From assembly GCA_963931925.1 (NCBI GenBank), contig OZ007570.1, forward strand, positions 46,232,487-46,296,486: a stretch of DNA of 64,000 bases, in the 5' to 3' direction. The translations under genes and the position numbers were made by a program. The notes beneath the pieces were generated by a model. That model saw only the letters and a list, made by a program, of their open reading frames with translations. It ran no database searches and was not told the origin of the DNA. The DNA is from Onchidella celtica (lineage: Eukaryota; Mollusca; Gastropoda; Systellommatophora; Onchidiidae). Of the stretch, positions 21,781 to 33,985 are shown in pieces (position 1 is the first letter of the stretch; each line of letters begins with the position of its first letter).

Positions 21781-21930
21781 CAATAACTTCAACATATGAT
21801 TACATGTAATGTAGTTTCATTGCATGATGAAATAAAGTCACACACCTTGTGTTTTGGATATCAACACTTTAGGCATTTAAGAGCAAGGTATAAAATTGGA
21901 CATAAAATATTCTGGTTGATGACCCTTGAT
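21775..21930. repeat. Dispersed repeat family E, copy 1
   Basis: A segment starting around AATAACTTCAACA and containing ACCTTGTG, then TATCAAC, TTTAAGAGCA and GGACATAAAATATTCTG. It resembles 34170-34300, where the order of phrases is the same. It directly follows the family B copy, so B and E may be parts of one larger element. Confidence 0.55.
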
Positions 21931-22426
21931 ATTTTATTAAAGTTTTGTGTCTATTATTATAATTTACTGTATGTATTTCCTGTATGTTGATTATTCGTGT
22001 TCATGTTGAGACAATTTCCTGTGCTAATTCTAATTGCCTGTATTTTTCTTTCATATTCTTTTTCGTTCCATCACTGTTGCTAGTAAGAAATTAATCTGTT
22101 GTTAACAAAGGAAAAATTCTGCACATTTTCTCATTTCCACTATCAGAGATCACAGCAAACTTCGATTTTCAGAAAGCAAAGAGGGTTCATTTATCAAGAT
22201 AGAACAAACTTAAAATTAAAATGCAATAAACTTTATCAATATTGAAAGGAAGAATGTAAAACATCGCAGTGCCATAAATATATGAACCTATAACAATATA
22301 ACATTAACAAATGAACTAAAAAATAACATTCAGCCAAACTACATTCAAAATCATGCACCTCTTAAAAGACACTACCACTGAATAGTACTTTTTAAGAGTG
22401 ACTGGTCTATGAAATCGGACCAAATC
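21931..22426. other. Intergenic sequence, nothing recognised
   Basis: AT-rich, with no coding signal and no repeat boundary that I can place. Confidence 0.4.
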
Positions 22427-22931
22427 TTGATCTTTGCTTGTTATCCTATGTCCACTTTCTGAAAAATTGGAGCTGTTTTAGTATGTAGAAGAGGTATAAC
22501 AAATGCACACATGGCACTTATCAAGCGATTTGAGGTCTTTATTTTAGGAGGTTCGCTGCCCTTGGCATTTACACCTCACTTTACTTGTTTTATTATTTCT
22601 TGTTCTGGCGGGGGGGATGATATGGATAAATTTTAATCTATTAATTTCAATTTTGCCCGGGCAGCGGCCTTTCGGCCTGCTCTTTACGATTTCCAACTGC
22701 CAAGGTATCTTTAACGTGCACACGGGCCCTCCGAATTTTTTCGTCCTTATCCGAGAAGACTAGGTACTCGATCCTACTTATCAAGCTGTTTCACAGTTCT
22801 GATTTATTCCAACTTCTTTGTCATAATACATGTACAATGTACATGTAGGCCTACCAAGGCCGCAAACGTTTTATGTCGAATTTCTCAGTAGTGTAAAAAG
22901 TGGAGTTGGAGTAAACAAGAACTAAGATCGC
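22427..22931 (+). mobile_element. Family A inverted-repeat element, copy 2, interrupted by a SINE
   Basis: The left end carries GATCTTTGCTTGTTATCC and CTGTTTTAGTATGTAGAAGA; the right end carries AAACAAGAACTAAGATCGC. The interior is broken by the SINE at 22527-22775. Removing that insertion restores the family A order (GCACTTATCAAGC joined to TGTTTCACAGTT). Orientation is opposite to copy 1. Confidence 0.78.
22527..22775 (-). mobile_element. tRNA-derived SINE copy 2, 5'-truncated, tail type B
   Basis: This copy is flanked by a perfect 11-bp duplication ACTTATCAAGC (22516-22526 and 22776-22786). On the - strand it starts inside the core at AGTAGGATCGAGTACCTAGT. It continues through GGAGGGCCCGTGTGCACGTT, AAAGATACCTTGGCAGTTGG and GCCGCTGCCCGGGCAAAATT to a C-run. 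It then ends in a tail (GTGAGGTGT, CCAAGGGCAGCGAACCTCC, AAATAAAGA) that differs from the tail of copies 1 and 4 and matches copy 3. The tRNA head is absent. Confidence 0.85.
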
Positions 22932-25654
22932 TATACTGACTATGAAAATTGGTTTGGGCCAAATAACCAAACAAATCACTTTTTGTTTTTTAAAGTTACC
23001 AATTTGTCAACTTCCGAAAACATTACTGTGGGTATTTCGCCAGCAAAAAGATTATCGTGGCCGGCGTGCCAGCAGGGGTTTGATGGGCGCATTTGGTAAC
23101 TGGTACTGTGGTAGGGTCTCCCCCTGTCCTACCATTCTGTAATATCTATCAATCTTTTTCTTAGTACAAATGGGACCATTATCATGTCGATGTGATTTCT
23201 CCAACTCAGTCTCAAACGTAAGCCCAAATCCTAACCCTTGCAAGATTCACTGTGTAAACAGAACAATTTGGTCATACGGTCCAATTCTCGAATTATTGGA
23301 AATTGGTCGGTTCGAATACGAATTGTACAAAAAAAATTAACAGAGATAAACAAGAAGGAAAAAAAACACCGGCTGTGAAATTACTTCGATTTAAAAGAAA
23401 CTCCAATTATCAAAGTCCGAATTACATGACTGTACCAGTCACTCTTAAAAAAACTAAAAAACATGTAATTTCATATTGTTCACACACATACACACTGTCA
23501 TGGCACACGCTTTTGAATATCTTGAAGAGTTCAGAATACAAGTATGCTGAAAAAATTTGACGGGCAGAAATTCAGCGCGATTGTTGAAGAAAGTGTCAAA
23601 AGCGGAATGCAAAGACTAGAACCACATCAATAATGTTAACATCAGTTCCCGCCGAACGAGCCATTTTGCCTGTCTGTAATACTCAGTTCATAACACATGT
23701 AACATCAACTCAAGTACTGTATACATGTATAACACTCTTTGATTTGTGATCGAAATTACAATACTAAAACATTTCAGTAAAATCTCGTACCTAAGGAATA
23801 AAACATTTCGGTGAAATCTTGTTTCTGAAAAATGCTTTTGGGGGTAATTTTATTGTAGTTCATGATGTTTTTTAATGGTATGATCTGAATTTATTTGCAT
23901 GAATTACCTAACGAGATATGACTTATGAGGGGAAAACAACAAACAAGAAAAACAACCAAAATATGACATATTAACAAAAACATTTTACATAGGCTGCTAA
24001 AGATGATATGCAGCCTCCTTGCCAGCCTACACTTATTATCAACCATTAACTAACGGGAAAAATCATCCCCGAAAGCATTTTGAAGAGTACATTAAATAAG
24101 TTTTGTTTATCTTTTTAATTCGATCATAGATCCGGAAAATTCTGAACACTTGACGGCGCCTTTGGAGGAATGGAGAGGGGGGGGGGGCGGGGCTGTTGCT
24201 GTAAATGATAATTATGTTTTTAGAGTGGTGTAACGCAAAACCGAAGGAATGGGAGGCTGGGGAATGTCAAAAGTCTGAAATATTTGACACACCGGAATGT
24301 TGCACCGTGACAAAAACAAAACAAAACAAAACAAAAATCTAAGAAAATTGCCGGGCAAAGGCATCCTATACAGCCCGCTGTATACATGTACAACTTTGCG
24401 TATCTTCGCTTTAGTTATTTATACTGCATGATAAACTTTAATGCACATAGTACTACAAGCATAGCGAGCTGGCTGTATTCGATAGTCATAGTTCTTTTGT
24501 TTCAAACTCAGGGGTACCAAACCAGATATAAAGCACCGCGAAAATCCAGCCACAGTAAGAACTGCTTAACCGTGCAAACCGCCGGTCTACATTTGATTGC
24601 CGTATCCGATGCCGGTAGGTTATTCTTTTCAAAATGTAGAGTACTGGCGTCCAGGAGGCAAATGGTTCCCAGCCAGCTACCCTATGGAAATCCACCACGT
24701 AGGACTGACGCTAAGTTTGCACCTTATAGGGATGGCATAGTTCTTAAGTGGATCCGCTGGTTACGACATCTCACTAACGTCGATTTGATCTAGGGAATCT
24801 GCCCGTAAGGTAATCGTACAAACCCTTCGAAAATCCTGTACAGATCTACGTCTGACTGACGTAAAGATACTGGGCTAGGTTGTTTTATTTCCTGAAAGTT
24901 CAGTAGACAAATGCACTACGCATGCAGATCCCCCTACATTCTGGAGCTTTGAAAGCTGGCCTAGAATTGCCACTCACAGCGCTGGAAGCATTGAATATCT
25001 CTGTAAGATTATTCCTCTTTCGTTTCAGAAGTACGGAGCAGAATTTGACGTTTAACAATGACAGGCTATCTTGTCAAACATTCCTTGCTGAAGGCTGGAT
25101 GGACGTTTTAATCTATTTTTGCATGTCCGTTCCTGAGCTTTTCATATCCGATCACGCAGCCTGTCATTTCAAGACAAACACGGAAGCTTCACTCATGGGA
25201 ATGCGTGTTATTTTCACATGAAAAAACATTTGAGAATACCGTGTTATACCGATTATTGATTGCAAAGAGGAAATAAATATCATCAAGGCGAGAAACCTTA
25301 CCACTGGGTTACTTCCCCTACTTCCTTGTTGTCTTGGAGTTATTACGCCGTAACGGGGGTCGTACACCTAGCGGAATCCTCCCTCCTTGTGACAATGTGA
25401 GCTCAGATTTGAAATTAGGCAGGTGTCAATATCTCCAGATTCGGGTAAATTGGTTGTAATTTGGGTATAATTATATGTAGCGTCAGCTGCTGAATGTGGT
25501 CGTTGGGTATCATGTAACGATTCACAACCCAGGGGCGAGGACTCAGCATTGATGGTACAGCCTGCTGGAACACGAATGCCGGTTGTTTATTTCGAGATCG
25601 GATTACGCACACCCCTTTTCGAGTGTGTGGAATAGTGCCCTTAGGGCTTGCTCA
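22932..25654. other. Intergenic sequence, no gene recognised
   Basis: Several open frames of 60-135 codons occur (for example 24386-24793 and 24922-25221), but none matches a protein I know and their frames hold no clear splice structure. A G-run lies at 24177-24187 and an (ACAAA)n tract at about 24311-24340. Confidence 0.4.
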
Positions 25655-26110
25655 ATAAGTTATGAATTATATGCTTACTATAATGAAGCTAGAGTGTGAA
25701 CATGTAAGCGCATGAAACTTTGTAACTACGCGATGAAAGATTATGAAACTTGGTGTATTGCTTCAATTTTTGATGATAAGTTACGTGGACCTCTGTTTTG
25801 TGACAAAAGTCCATCTTTTCATATTATCTATTTACCACTTTGGACCGCAAAATAAGAGACGCATTTTGGTGGAGTAGAATCGAAAAGTGTGACCGGAAAT
25901 TGCGTTCTACGCCTCTCTTTACACATTGCTGACCGAACATCAACTTTATCACATCTGTGTATTCTGCAAAGAATTGCGGTATTACAAAACAATCTATTAG
26001 TCTTTGTATCGAATCCAAGTGCCCGTACTATTGCGACCTAGATCTAGATATACAGATGGGCATGGTACATGAAAATTTTGCAAGATTTCGCCCGGATCGC
26101 TAGAACATTG
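25655..26110. repeat. Dispersed repeat family B, copy 2
   Basis: Same orientation as copy 1 at 21340-21780 and easily aligned to it by eye. Shared phrases include GTAACTACGCGATGAA / GCGACTACGCCATAAA, TTCAATTTTTGATGA and the CCTCTCTTT block. It ends near a CTAGATCTAGATATA motif, as copy 1 does near TCTAGATATA. Confidence 0.75.
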
Positions 26111-26472
26111 TACATGTCATATAATCACGTTCTTTTTCCACATCGTGAAAACGCAGATGGGATAAATTAATCCCTCTGTCAATCATTATTTCTTAGAACA
26201 GACTTAGAGGACACTGAAGTTGCATGTCGCTCTGATTATACACATGAATGAAAGAATGGCCCACCTCCATTTTTGTTGGAAACTGATTATAACCCTACAA
26301 ACGCGTATAGAATCGTCCAATCTTTTACCGAAATAAAGGTCAGACTCTTTGTATATTATTTAAACTAATGATATTGTCTTCTCTCTAAACCTACTATCTA
26401 AATCAAATGAAATATTTTTGTTTTCGAACTAAATTTTCTCAACAAGCAGTTAAAGTGGAGTTAGACCACTTT
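26111..26472. other. Intergenic sequence 3' of the GT92 gene
   Basis: AT-rich, with no gene or repeat recognised. Confidence 0.4.
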
Positions 26473-26478
26473 TTTATT
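26473..26478 (-). terminator. Putative polyadenylation signal of the GT92 gene
   Basis: On the - strand AATAAA occurs 47 bases past the TAA stop codon at 26525-26527, inside GCTCATAAAATAAAAAAG. The distance suits a short 3' UTR. No cleavage site can be confirmed from sequence alone. Confidence 0.5.
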
Positions 26479-26524
26479 TTATGAGCACAATTCAATATAA
26501 AATTCAAAATAACTTTGCTAAGTC

Positions 26525-26785
26525 TTAGTTCCTAGTACTCATTTCGCTAAGCGCTGCTTGAAAATTGTGTGTCAAAGTTTTCTGATACCTATCAGCAATG
26601 ATGGTATCCTTGGTCCATGCGCCACATTTCATGCCGTAGTTGGCGATACAACGTCGGTAGTGGTGGAGGAAGGCGATGGATGGCTCCACTCCCCAGGGAC
26701 GCCAGTCTTCACGGTTCTGTTTGCTGATGTGGTGAATACCCACCTCAAATACTCGCCATGGACACAGCATGACTTTGGTTCGAAC
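26525..26785 (-). CDS. Family-92 glycosyltransferase, exon 2 (C-terminus)
   Basis: The acceptor CTATCTACAG lies just before 26785. The exon joins exon 1 (ending at 27846) in phase 0 and gives residues 451-536. The frame reads VRTKVMLCPWRVFEVGIHH, then PSIAFLHHYRRC and NYGMKCGAW, ending in TAA. The GT92 (DUF23) family has a P-x-x-V-x-E-x-G-x-HH motif and a LHHYR-x-C motif in this order; here they fall at residues 459-469 and 490-496. Finding these in the next open block on the same strand confirms the two-exon model. Confidence 0.9.
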   Translation of the reverse strand, partial: VRTKVMLCPWRVFEVGIHHISKQNREDWRPWGVEPSIAFLHHYRRCIANYGMKCGAWTKDTIIADRYQKTLTHNFQAALSEMSTRN

Positions 26786-27845
26786 CTGTAGATAGAGTTG
26801 AAAGTAAAACTTGGGTCAATTTTACATCTTATTTTGCGGCAAGAACACCAAGAATGTAAAGACATTGTTTATTGGAAAATTCGTTGAATGAAATGTCATG
26901 TTTGTTCAGGAGAGAGGGAGAGAGAGAGAGAGAGATATGGGAGGGGCATGTTATTATGAGCAAGCACGTCAATACTAGTTGGGTTAAATATACACTGCAT
27001 CATACAATTGCAAGAACGAAAGGGCAAACCACAGACACGACACGAAACTACACATTGTATTAAAACGGACATAAACATTTTGTTTCTCCATGTACCACTT
27101 TAATTCTGACAACATGAGGCATGTATATGTAGTTGCTGGGTCTAAACAAAAAAGAGGGATATGTTTGTTATACACGTAATAATATGTTGGGTATAGAGGA
27201 TGTTAAATGCATTTAGTCTAAAAGAAACAATACTGAAAGATCAATACTTAAATCACTGTAAAAATTTATCGTATTACTTCAAACAAGAGCTACTCTCTGG
27301 GTGTTCAAGCATTAGCTAACATACACGTTAAAACACAACGGGCCTTAACAGTTTGGGCCATGTGACTAAACTGGGTTTTGTTTGCACCATGAAGTTTTGG
27401 GAAAGCGCACGGGTTAGGGTCAGGGCTACGTTCAAATCAATGGCCGAAGTAATACATGTGGTTTCACTGCGGAAATGGAAGCGGTAACGTATTTGGGGAA
27501 GTTGGCCCAAAAAAAAAAAAAACTACCAGTAATTCTGGCAGCATGGCCAAAATAGCCTTTACCAGTTTGAAATCATGTACTCAGCTTTAAGACTGGTGGC
27601 GCAGTGAGTCAAGTCTGCCTTTTGCGTCTGTTTTGACCCAGTGGGCGAGGTTTCTCTTTCACTCATCTGACGCGCAGTTTTGACGCGCCCGAACCGACGA
27701 GAGAGATTGGTTTCGGCCTGGCCAGGTCCGTTTAACTCCTTAGATCACATCTCACACTAAAACAAGGACAAAACAGACTTGGCTCAGTGAGCCACCCGCC
27801 TAAGACGACGGAGACTGAAGCAACAGCATAAAACATACTGATTAC
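26786..27845 (-). other. Intron of the GT92 gene
   Basis: A 1060-base intron between GTAATC (27845) and CTACAG. It holds a (GA)n run at 26911-26935, an A-run near 27509-27522 and the family C inverted-repeat element at 27595-27796. No exon is seen inside it. Confidence 0.75.
27595..27796 (-). mobile_element. Short inverted-repeat element, family C, copy 1 (complete)
   Basis: The ends are GGTGGCGCAGTGAGTCAAGT and, on the opposite strand, GGTGGCTCACTGAGCCAAGT, an inverted repeat of about 23 bp with three differences. The body is 202 bp, non-coding, with AGTGTGAGATGTGA and AAGAGAAACCTCGCCCACTG phrases. Related copies lie at 58892-59074 and 60078-60172. Structure suggests a MITE. It lies within 50 bases of the GT92 exon 1 donor. 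Confidence 0.78.
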
Positions 27846-29195
27846 CTTGCTATAGCCCTGAGATCTGGCAGTAAGTTGCGGAGTGAGAGGATTATTGTCG
27901 TACGAAGTCCTGATTCCAGGGTCATAGAAAGCACTTTGGAAGGAGAATCCACAACGATCTTTGGTGAGCATGGAGGAGAAGGCTTCCCTCCAAGTCCTGG
28001 CGGCGGTGTGAGGCACAATAAATTCGTCCAGGTCATTGAAGGAGACCAGATCATGGTGAGGCATGGACCTATATAGACAGTCATTGTTGGCCAGAAGCTG
28101 GCCATGGTACCAGATGTCCGAGTCCACCTCAGGCGGAAGTTTCCACGGCAGCACTGTGGCAATGTTCCTGTTTACATAGTAGTCTAGAGCTACTGAGGCG
28201 TGCATTGTCAAGCTGTGATTATAGAAATAGAAATGATCCGCGCCTAGAATCCGTGAAAGCTCAATGAACTCGATCAATCTATGGACAGATATAGACCCAA
28301 ACAAAGGGGAAACGCAAATGGCGAAAGACAGGGAAGGTTGTGAAGAAGTGGAATTTGCATTTCTGACAAATGCGTTTGGGGATTTCTCCTCCTGGTTAAC
28401 TGTCAAAGGCACGCTTGGGGAATTTGTGTTCATTTTATTATACATTATTGAATATAGAGAACTACGTGGGTATGAATCTAAAAACGCTAATTTGTGTTTG
28501 GGCGGGGCTATACTTAATACCGGCATTTCTACTTTGGGTCCGTATTTTGTCAGAGATATCACCAACGAAGTCATGCTTTTAATGTTAACATAGTCAGGTA
28601 TTCGGCACGAGTAAATGAATCCACCAAACAGCTTTTCATGATTCTCACAGAGCTGATACTCCTCCGATTTCCTTGGCTCGTCCCCAGGCGTGTCGTTGAA
28701 GTGGCAATAGATCAAGAGCGTCGATGATTTCTGAGACATGAGAGTTAATATTCTGACAAAACTCTGCTCTTTCCTACTGTCCAGGAAGATCGAGTACACG
28801 AATGACTCCTTGCCGATGGAAACAAAATCTCCGGCGTATCCTTTGTGGAGTTCCACGTCAATCACCGGTTCAGATAAAGGCGAGGGTTGTTGAAACTGGA
28901 CCTTGATTCTCCTGGGCCTGGCCGTTCGAAAATCGACTCCTGCACTGGAGATGTTCTTCATTTGTCCCTTGATGAGTCGATTAGACGAGTAGTTTTTGTG
29001 GAAGGAGAATGGTTCTTGTTTGGCATGAAACGTTGGCTCCGGGAAAATCAATGAGAAAGATTCTTCCTCTTTCGGTCGTGGCTCGGTCATTTCTAGAGTG
29101 GCCAGACATAGCAAGATCATGAGGAAGTAACAGAACAACATAAACGTCAGTAACTTCCGATACACGAATCGTCTCAAACATACACAGCAAAACAT
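27846..29195 (-). CDS. Family-92 glycosyltransferase, exon 1 (residues 1-450)
   Basis: The first ATG gives a type II membrane protein: a short basic cytoplasmic start (residues 1-14), a hydrophobic anchor at ~15-34 (LLTFMLFCYFLMILLC), then a luminal stem and catalytic domain. Family features of GT92/DUF23 appear in order: CVSPLFGSI near residue 293, HRLIEFIELSRILGADHFYF, then SFNDLDEFIVP with D388, D390 and E391 as the likely metal/nucleotide-binding acids, then CGFSFQSAFY. The exon ends at K450 before a GTAATC donor, and the next exon completes the fold, giving 536 residues, a normal length. Known GT92 enzymes such as nematode GALT-1 add galactose to core fucose of N-glycans in the Golgi. 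The acceptor of this one cannot be told from sequence. Confidence 0.92.
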
Positions 29196-32100
29196 AATAT
29201 AGTAGATTTGTAGGTGATCACTTCCAACTTACTGACACCGCTTTTTGAGCGTCAAGGGCCTCACACAAACTTCCCGCATCGACTGTTCTGATTTACACAT
29301 GGTCTTTTAATGTCTGTCACTGCCAGTGTTTGTTCTCGTACACGGAGGTTTCATTGTGCCCCGTCTGTTGTTATTAAATTCAGCTGGCCGAAAATATCTC
29401 AAATTACCAATTGTCTTCGGTTTCATCAGCAAAGAATATTACAGCCAAAATGCAAACAAGGCAGCATCTGCCCCACACCTCATTTGAATTGTTTCCTTCC
29501 ACTGAACATACCTCTGGGATCTTACTTGAAGTAAAGTTACAAACAATCTATTATGTCAGATTGTTAGTAAGGGCAGCATACACAACCAGTGGGTTCGTGG
29601 AAGCACTTTGGACTTTGAGATAGAGCATGCATAGAGCCAAACTCTGGCTCACCCCTCTTGGCCTCTATATCCTGCCCATTACTCCCGAAACCAAGAAAGC
29701 ATGTTTATGTTATTGTCATTAAGCGCATTAGCAATTAATTTCATGCTGTTCTGACAGTAACTTTATTAGTTTCATGGTTATTACTAAACTCTTGAATTAT
29801 CAGCATTCTGAAGGTGGTCAATAATCTGAAGCCTTACATATTGACGGTGTCCACATAATTAGTCACTTTGAATGGGCGGAGTGCATAATGACCAGTCCTT
29901 TCCTTTTCTCTTGAGACATAATTGCTCAAAATTATGACAATCGAGAAATGATTGCCTGGTTTTGACTAAGCCTCTGAGATTAGTTATTCACCAATCCTTA
30001 TGCGATACAAGCGATCGTGAATGACTAGTCTATAGTCTAAACATGTCTTTATTTTGATCCTTTGGTGATAAAGTTCTTCCTGTGTTTCAAATTCTTTCCA
30101 CTGGTTCGTCGATTGTCTGGAGACAAGTTTGTCAAAAATGTTTCCCAGTGGGTGATCAATATCCGTGTCTTTCTAAATCAGCAATTTCACAAGTATTGGA
30201 TCCATTTTTCGATTTTAACACGAACTTCTACTTGCTGATGAATTGTTTTTTACTTCCTGTCTGTGATGATTCAGCTCATGTCAGTTCTTGGGTGCTTTGT
30301 GTGGATTCTCATTACCCTGTGCAATTTTTCACATGGCCTTGCTATATCATCTCCACATTCGCGCTCTTATTCCTGGCAAAGATATGCGGTTATTATACTG
30401 TTGCATGATAGTCAAAGGTAATTCCGCAGTTAGTCAGTTGGTTAGTTGTTTGTCAGTATGACAACGTAACAAAGTCTTCACTTTCCCTGCACGAACCTCG
30501 ATCTCTAAGCGAGTTCAGCAAACAGTTCACAATGTCTTATGTCATATCGATGTATCTACAGCGCTGGTTTCACGGCTTGAATCCATTCGTGATCTTATTC
30601 ATTGTGGCACCCGGAGTATTGGCGTAATATGGGCACAGTCACCTGAAAGAAATAGACAAAATCACAATTAATGTTTTGACTTTGAATTTGGGTAGAACGG
30701 CGCTTCGGCAGGATAACGGCCACTTTGCGCCTTCCACCGTCTGTTTAGGTACTTTATTTATGTTTGGTATTCAGAGCTTCACTAATCTAAATTTCACAAA
30801 TAGAATTCAATAGTTCCGTATAAATTTTATGACAAATTAATGACATAAATCTTGAATATAGAGCAAAATAATCATTATCATAGTGAAGTTCAGGAAAGAA
30901 TTATGCCATGGTCACCTTATCTCTGTAATCGCTGAGCAAGAAGCTCTGGTATGCGGGAATTATTGAACGTGTCACCTTTTCACTTCTTTTTAACCAGTGC
31001 TTCGTAATTTGTCACTCAGAATTGATTTGAGGGCTAGTTTCTTGTGTGCCATATAGTCAACATATAGTCTATGTGCTTGAACACATGTACTAAATTGTGA
31101 ATGAACACAGAAAAAAAATACAGAAAAAAATGTGGACAAGTACATTGTGCAATAATGTAGATCTAAGCCTTTCCTATCGGCCAGATCTAGATCCAGATCA
31201 GTAGATGATCTGAGATTTAAATCGTTGCTTTTTTTTTTTTTTTTTGCCTGACATAATTATTTCATGTAGACGCCTAACCATTTTTTTGGATAAAATTAAT
31301 GATTATTGAACACAATGGTTGTAATATTTTCGGTTTAACCAGCATTGCTAGACCGAGAACTATCGCAGACTTTCAGCTCTTTTCTTTTCTTCTTGAACCG
31401 CTAGATCTAGATCTATAGTCAATGCACTAGTTGCGGTCAGCATGTCGGTGCGGTCAATATTTGTTTTTCCATACAACTTCATTTACCGGTGTTTTTGTGA
31501 CTAATCCACGTTTTGTGACATTCTTATCAAGACATCACAACATCACATAGAATATGACTGCTGTCTTAGCTTGTATTTTGCCTTGGATAACTTTCCCAAA
31601 TTTTGTTTCCCCACAACTTCCATCTTGAGTTCAAAGGTAAATATGTGACCCTACAGTTTTCTCCATTTAGTAGTCTTGTGTAAGCTCACAAAAGTGCTCT
31701 GAACACTCTACTGTGGGTGGATTTTCATTGAAAATATGTTTTCTGGGGATTGTGAGCTTGATTATGCACATAATGGCATTGACTGCACTGACATGTTATA
31801 TTCATCTGACACTCTGCATGAGGTGCAGTCACTGGTAATTGCAGTGTGAAATCCATGTTGTGTTTGCATCAACTGGGATCACTAGCACCATTATTATTTA
31901 TTAGATAACATGATGTATTCAGAACAAGAGTTCAAAAGAGCCACTGCACACCAGTTAATAGTAAACAACTGACTTTAGGCCTAATGAGAAACAAAGAATA
32001 ATATTGTGGTAAAATCCAAATACATTTAAGGCTTTATTTTAAGGCATTTTGCAACTTGATCAAAGACTAGGTCTAGTAAGGCAAAATATCAGCATGAGGA

Positions 32101-33529
32101 CGAGAAAGAGTGGGAAGACAAAGAATTAGAAAAGAGGAGAATGGGAAGGGTGATTATCGGATCTATTTTGATATTCATCGCACAGAGAGCATGCACTGAT
32201 GGCACTTACATGCAGGTGACTGCACGACCATCAACTTGTGACTGCACCACCAGCAGGTGACCGCACAGACATGCAGTTGATGCTTACACATGAAAAGTGT
32301 TCTGACCAGCACAGATTAACGGAGAGAGAATTTTAAGTGTCCACTGACAAGCCCAAAGTTCAGTGGTTAACGGTCCGAAGCTCGCTGGACTTTGTTTACT
32401 TCTGGGCATTTACCATTTCCTGGCTCGTGACCGCACCTAGTGCATTGACCATAATATGTCTATAACAGCAACTGCCCTGAATAATAGGTCTATTCACGGT
32501 TAGCCTACTGAAATGATAGTTTTTCTCAACTTAAATCCGTAAGGGCAAATAATTTGTATTTCGCTGTTCACAACGCAAAGAGACCGTTGGTAGTTTCCTT
32601 GGTAGATCTAAATCTCAAGCCATTTTTAATTCTCTGCGGCACTCAGTAATTCAAAATCAGGGCCACCTGTCAATGCATTAGATCTAGATTCTAGGCCCAC
32701 TTCTGAAGATTTGTTGTTTTGGTCAGATATGAAAATCAAGGTAAGAAGCTACATCAGCTGAATGCTTGAAACATTCTCTGCACAGTTTAGGTTCCAGATT
32801 TCCTTCAGCTGTGTCGTATCTTTCAATAATTCACAAACGACGACTGTTGGAAGACACACTGAGAAAATGGCGCCTTCTCTGCCAGGAACAACTGTTTCCC
32901 TTGGCGCAGAGGCAACAATGCTCACAGAGCGGGAATTCCCGCATGCCTGAATCTAAAGCGTGTAATGTTGCACATTTTATGGAGATCTTTCGATCTCCTT
33001 CTTGCTCAGTCATATCATCAGAGCAGATGAAACTTAGTGATTTTTTTTTCTTTTAAATGTGACTTTAAATGGTACTTAATCTACATGATACATTTTCAAC
33101 GCTCTATCATAAAAATCACAGAAAAACTGTGGGGTCGCAGCAAGGCTATAAGCAACGTCAAACTTGGGCAAAAAGAAAAAGTTGTATGTAGCAAAGCCCC
33201 GCGTAAGAAATAATACCCAAACGATACAATGCAAATTAAAAGAGACGACAGAAAATGTTCCACTGTGTTAGGGGTGAAGCAGACTGAGGCTGGTGCACAG
33301 ACTAATAAAATACCCAGACTAGATGATCCCATTGTGTGACGTCACAAAACAGCGAAAGGTCATGAACCATCCGCCATTTGAGGTTTACGGTAGCGACCGA
33401 CGCTTCAGCATAGCTACAATTTTGAATGATACCATTTTGACGCGTCTACTGAAATCACCAAGAAATTAATACATGTACAACCAATCTTGACAAATAAAAA
33501 GAAATTTCTACTGTAGATAGAACTAGAAT
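29196..33529. other. Intergenic region upstream of the GT92 gene
   Basis: No convincing gene. The first part should hold the GT92 promoter, but no TATA box or initiator stands out. A family D repeat piece lies at 30670-30760. The CTAGATCTAGATC motif occurs near 31177, 31402 and 32678. A degenerate triplicate of GTGACTGCAC(G/C)ACCA-type phrases lies at 32214-32280. A CRE-like TGACGTCA lies near 33338. Confidence 0.4.
30670..30760 (-). repeat. Dispersed repeat family D, copy 2 (partial)
   Basis: On the - strand it reads GCGCAAAGTGGCCGTTATCC and then CCAAATTCAAAGTC. Both phrases occur in the same order in the copy at 56758-56970. It is shorter than the copies at 12883 and 56758. Confidence 0.6.
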
Positions 33530-33586
33530 CGGAATTTCCCGAGTGGCGGCCATGTTGGTTATACGGTCGCCGCTCGGGAAATTCCG
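33530..33586. repeat. Near-perfect 19-bp inverted repeat (hairpin)
   Basis: CGGAATTTCCCGAGTGGCG (33530-33548) is followed after 19 bases by its reverse complement with a single mismatch (33568-33586). It could fold as a stem-loop in DNA or RNA. The arms contain TTTCCCG, close to an E2F-type half-site. No gene is attached to it. It may also be the centre of a palindromic transposon. Confidence 0.75.
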
Positions 33587-33707
33587 TCAAAAACGACACA
33601 GCCCGAAGCTCATGTTTCCAGTCTGGTTAATTTATTAGACTGTGGGCTGGTGTAGGTGCTAGACTGGTGACTCGCCGCCCATAAATTATCCGTCACACCA
33701 ATGCACT

Positions 33708-33985
33708 AGAAAATATTTTCCTGTCCCTGACCCTATGGTAGGTAGGATCGAGCACCTAGTCTTCTGGGGGTAAAGACGAAACATTCGGAGGGCCCGTGTG
33801 CACGTTACGCACGTTAAAGATACCTTGGCAGGTTGGAAATCGAAAAGAGCAGGCCGAACAGACCGCTGCCCGGGCAAAAACTCTTTAAAAAAAAAACACG
33901 AATGCCCAGCACAACAAGAAAAATACAAACAAGAAAAGTGAGGTGTTAGTACCAAGGGCTGCGAAACCTCCTAAGATAAAGAACT
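33708..33985 (+). mobile_element. tRNA-derived SINE copy 3, 5'-truncated, tail type B
   Basis: The core begins at CCTGTCCCTGACCCTATGG and runs through GGATCGAGCACCTAGTCTTC, GGAGGGCCCGTGTGCACGTT, AAAGATACCTTGGCAGG and GCCGCTGCCCGGGCAAAA to a tail with GTGAGGTGTTAGTACCAAGG and GCGAAACCTCCTAAGATAAA. That tail matches copy 2 and not copies 1 and 4. The tRNA head is missing. Confidence 0.82.

Noticed and set aside
24386-25221. Frames of 99-135 codons in the 24-25 kb region
   Set aside because: Read for known domains and splice sites; none found, and composition is like the surrounding non-coding DNA.
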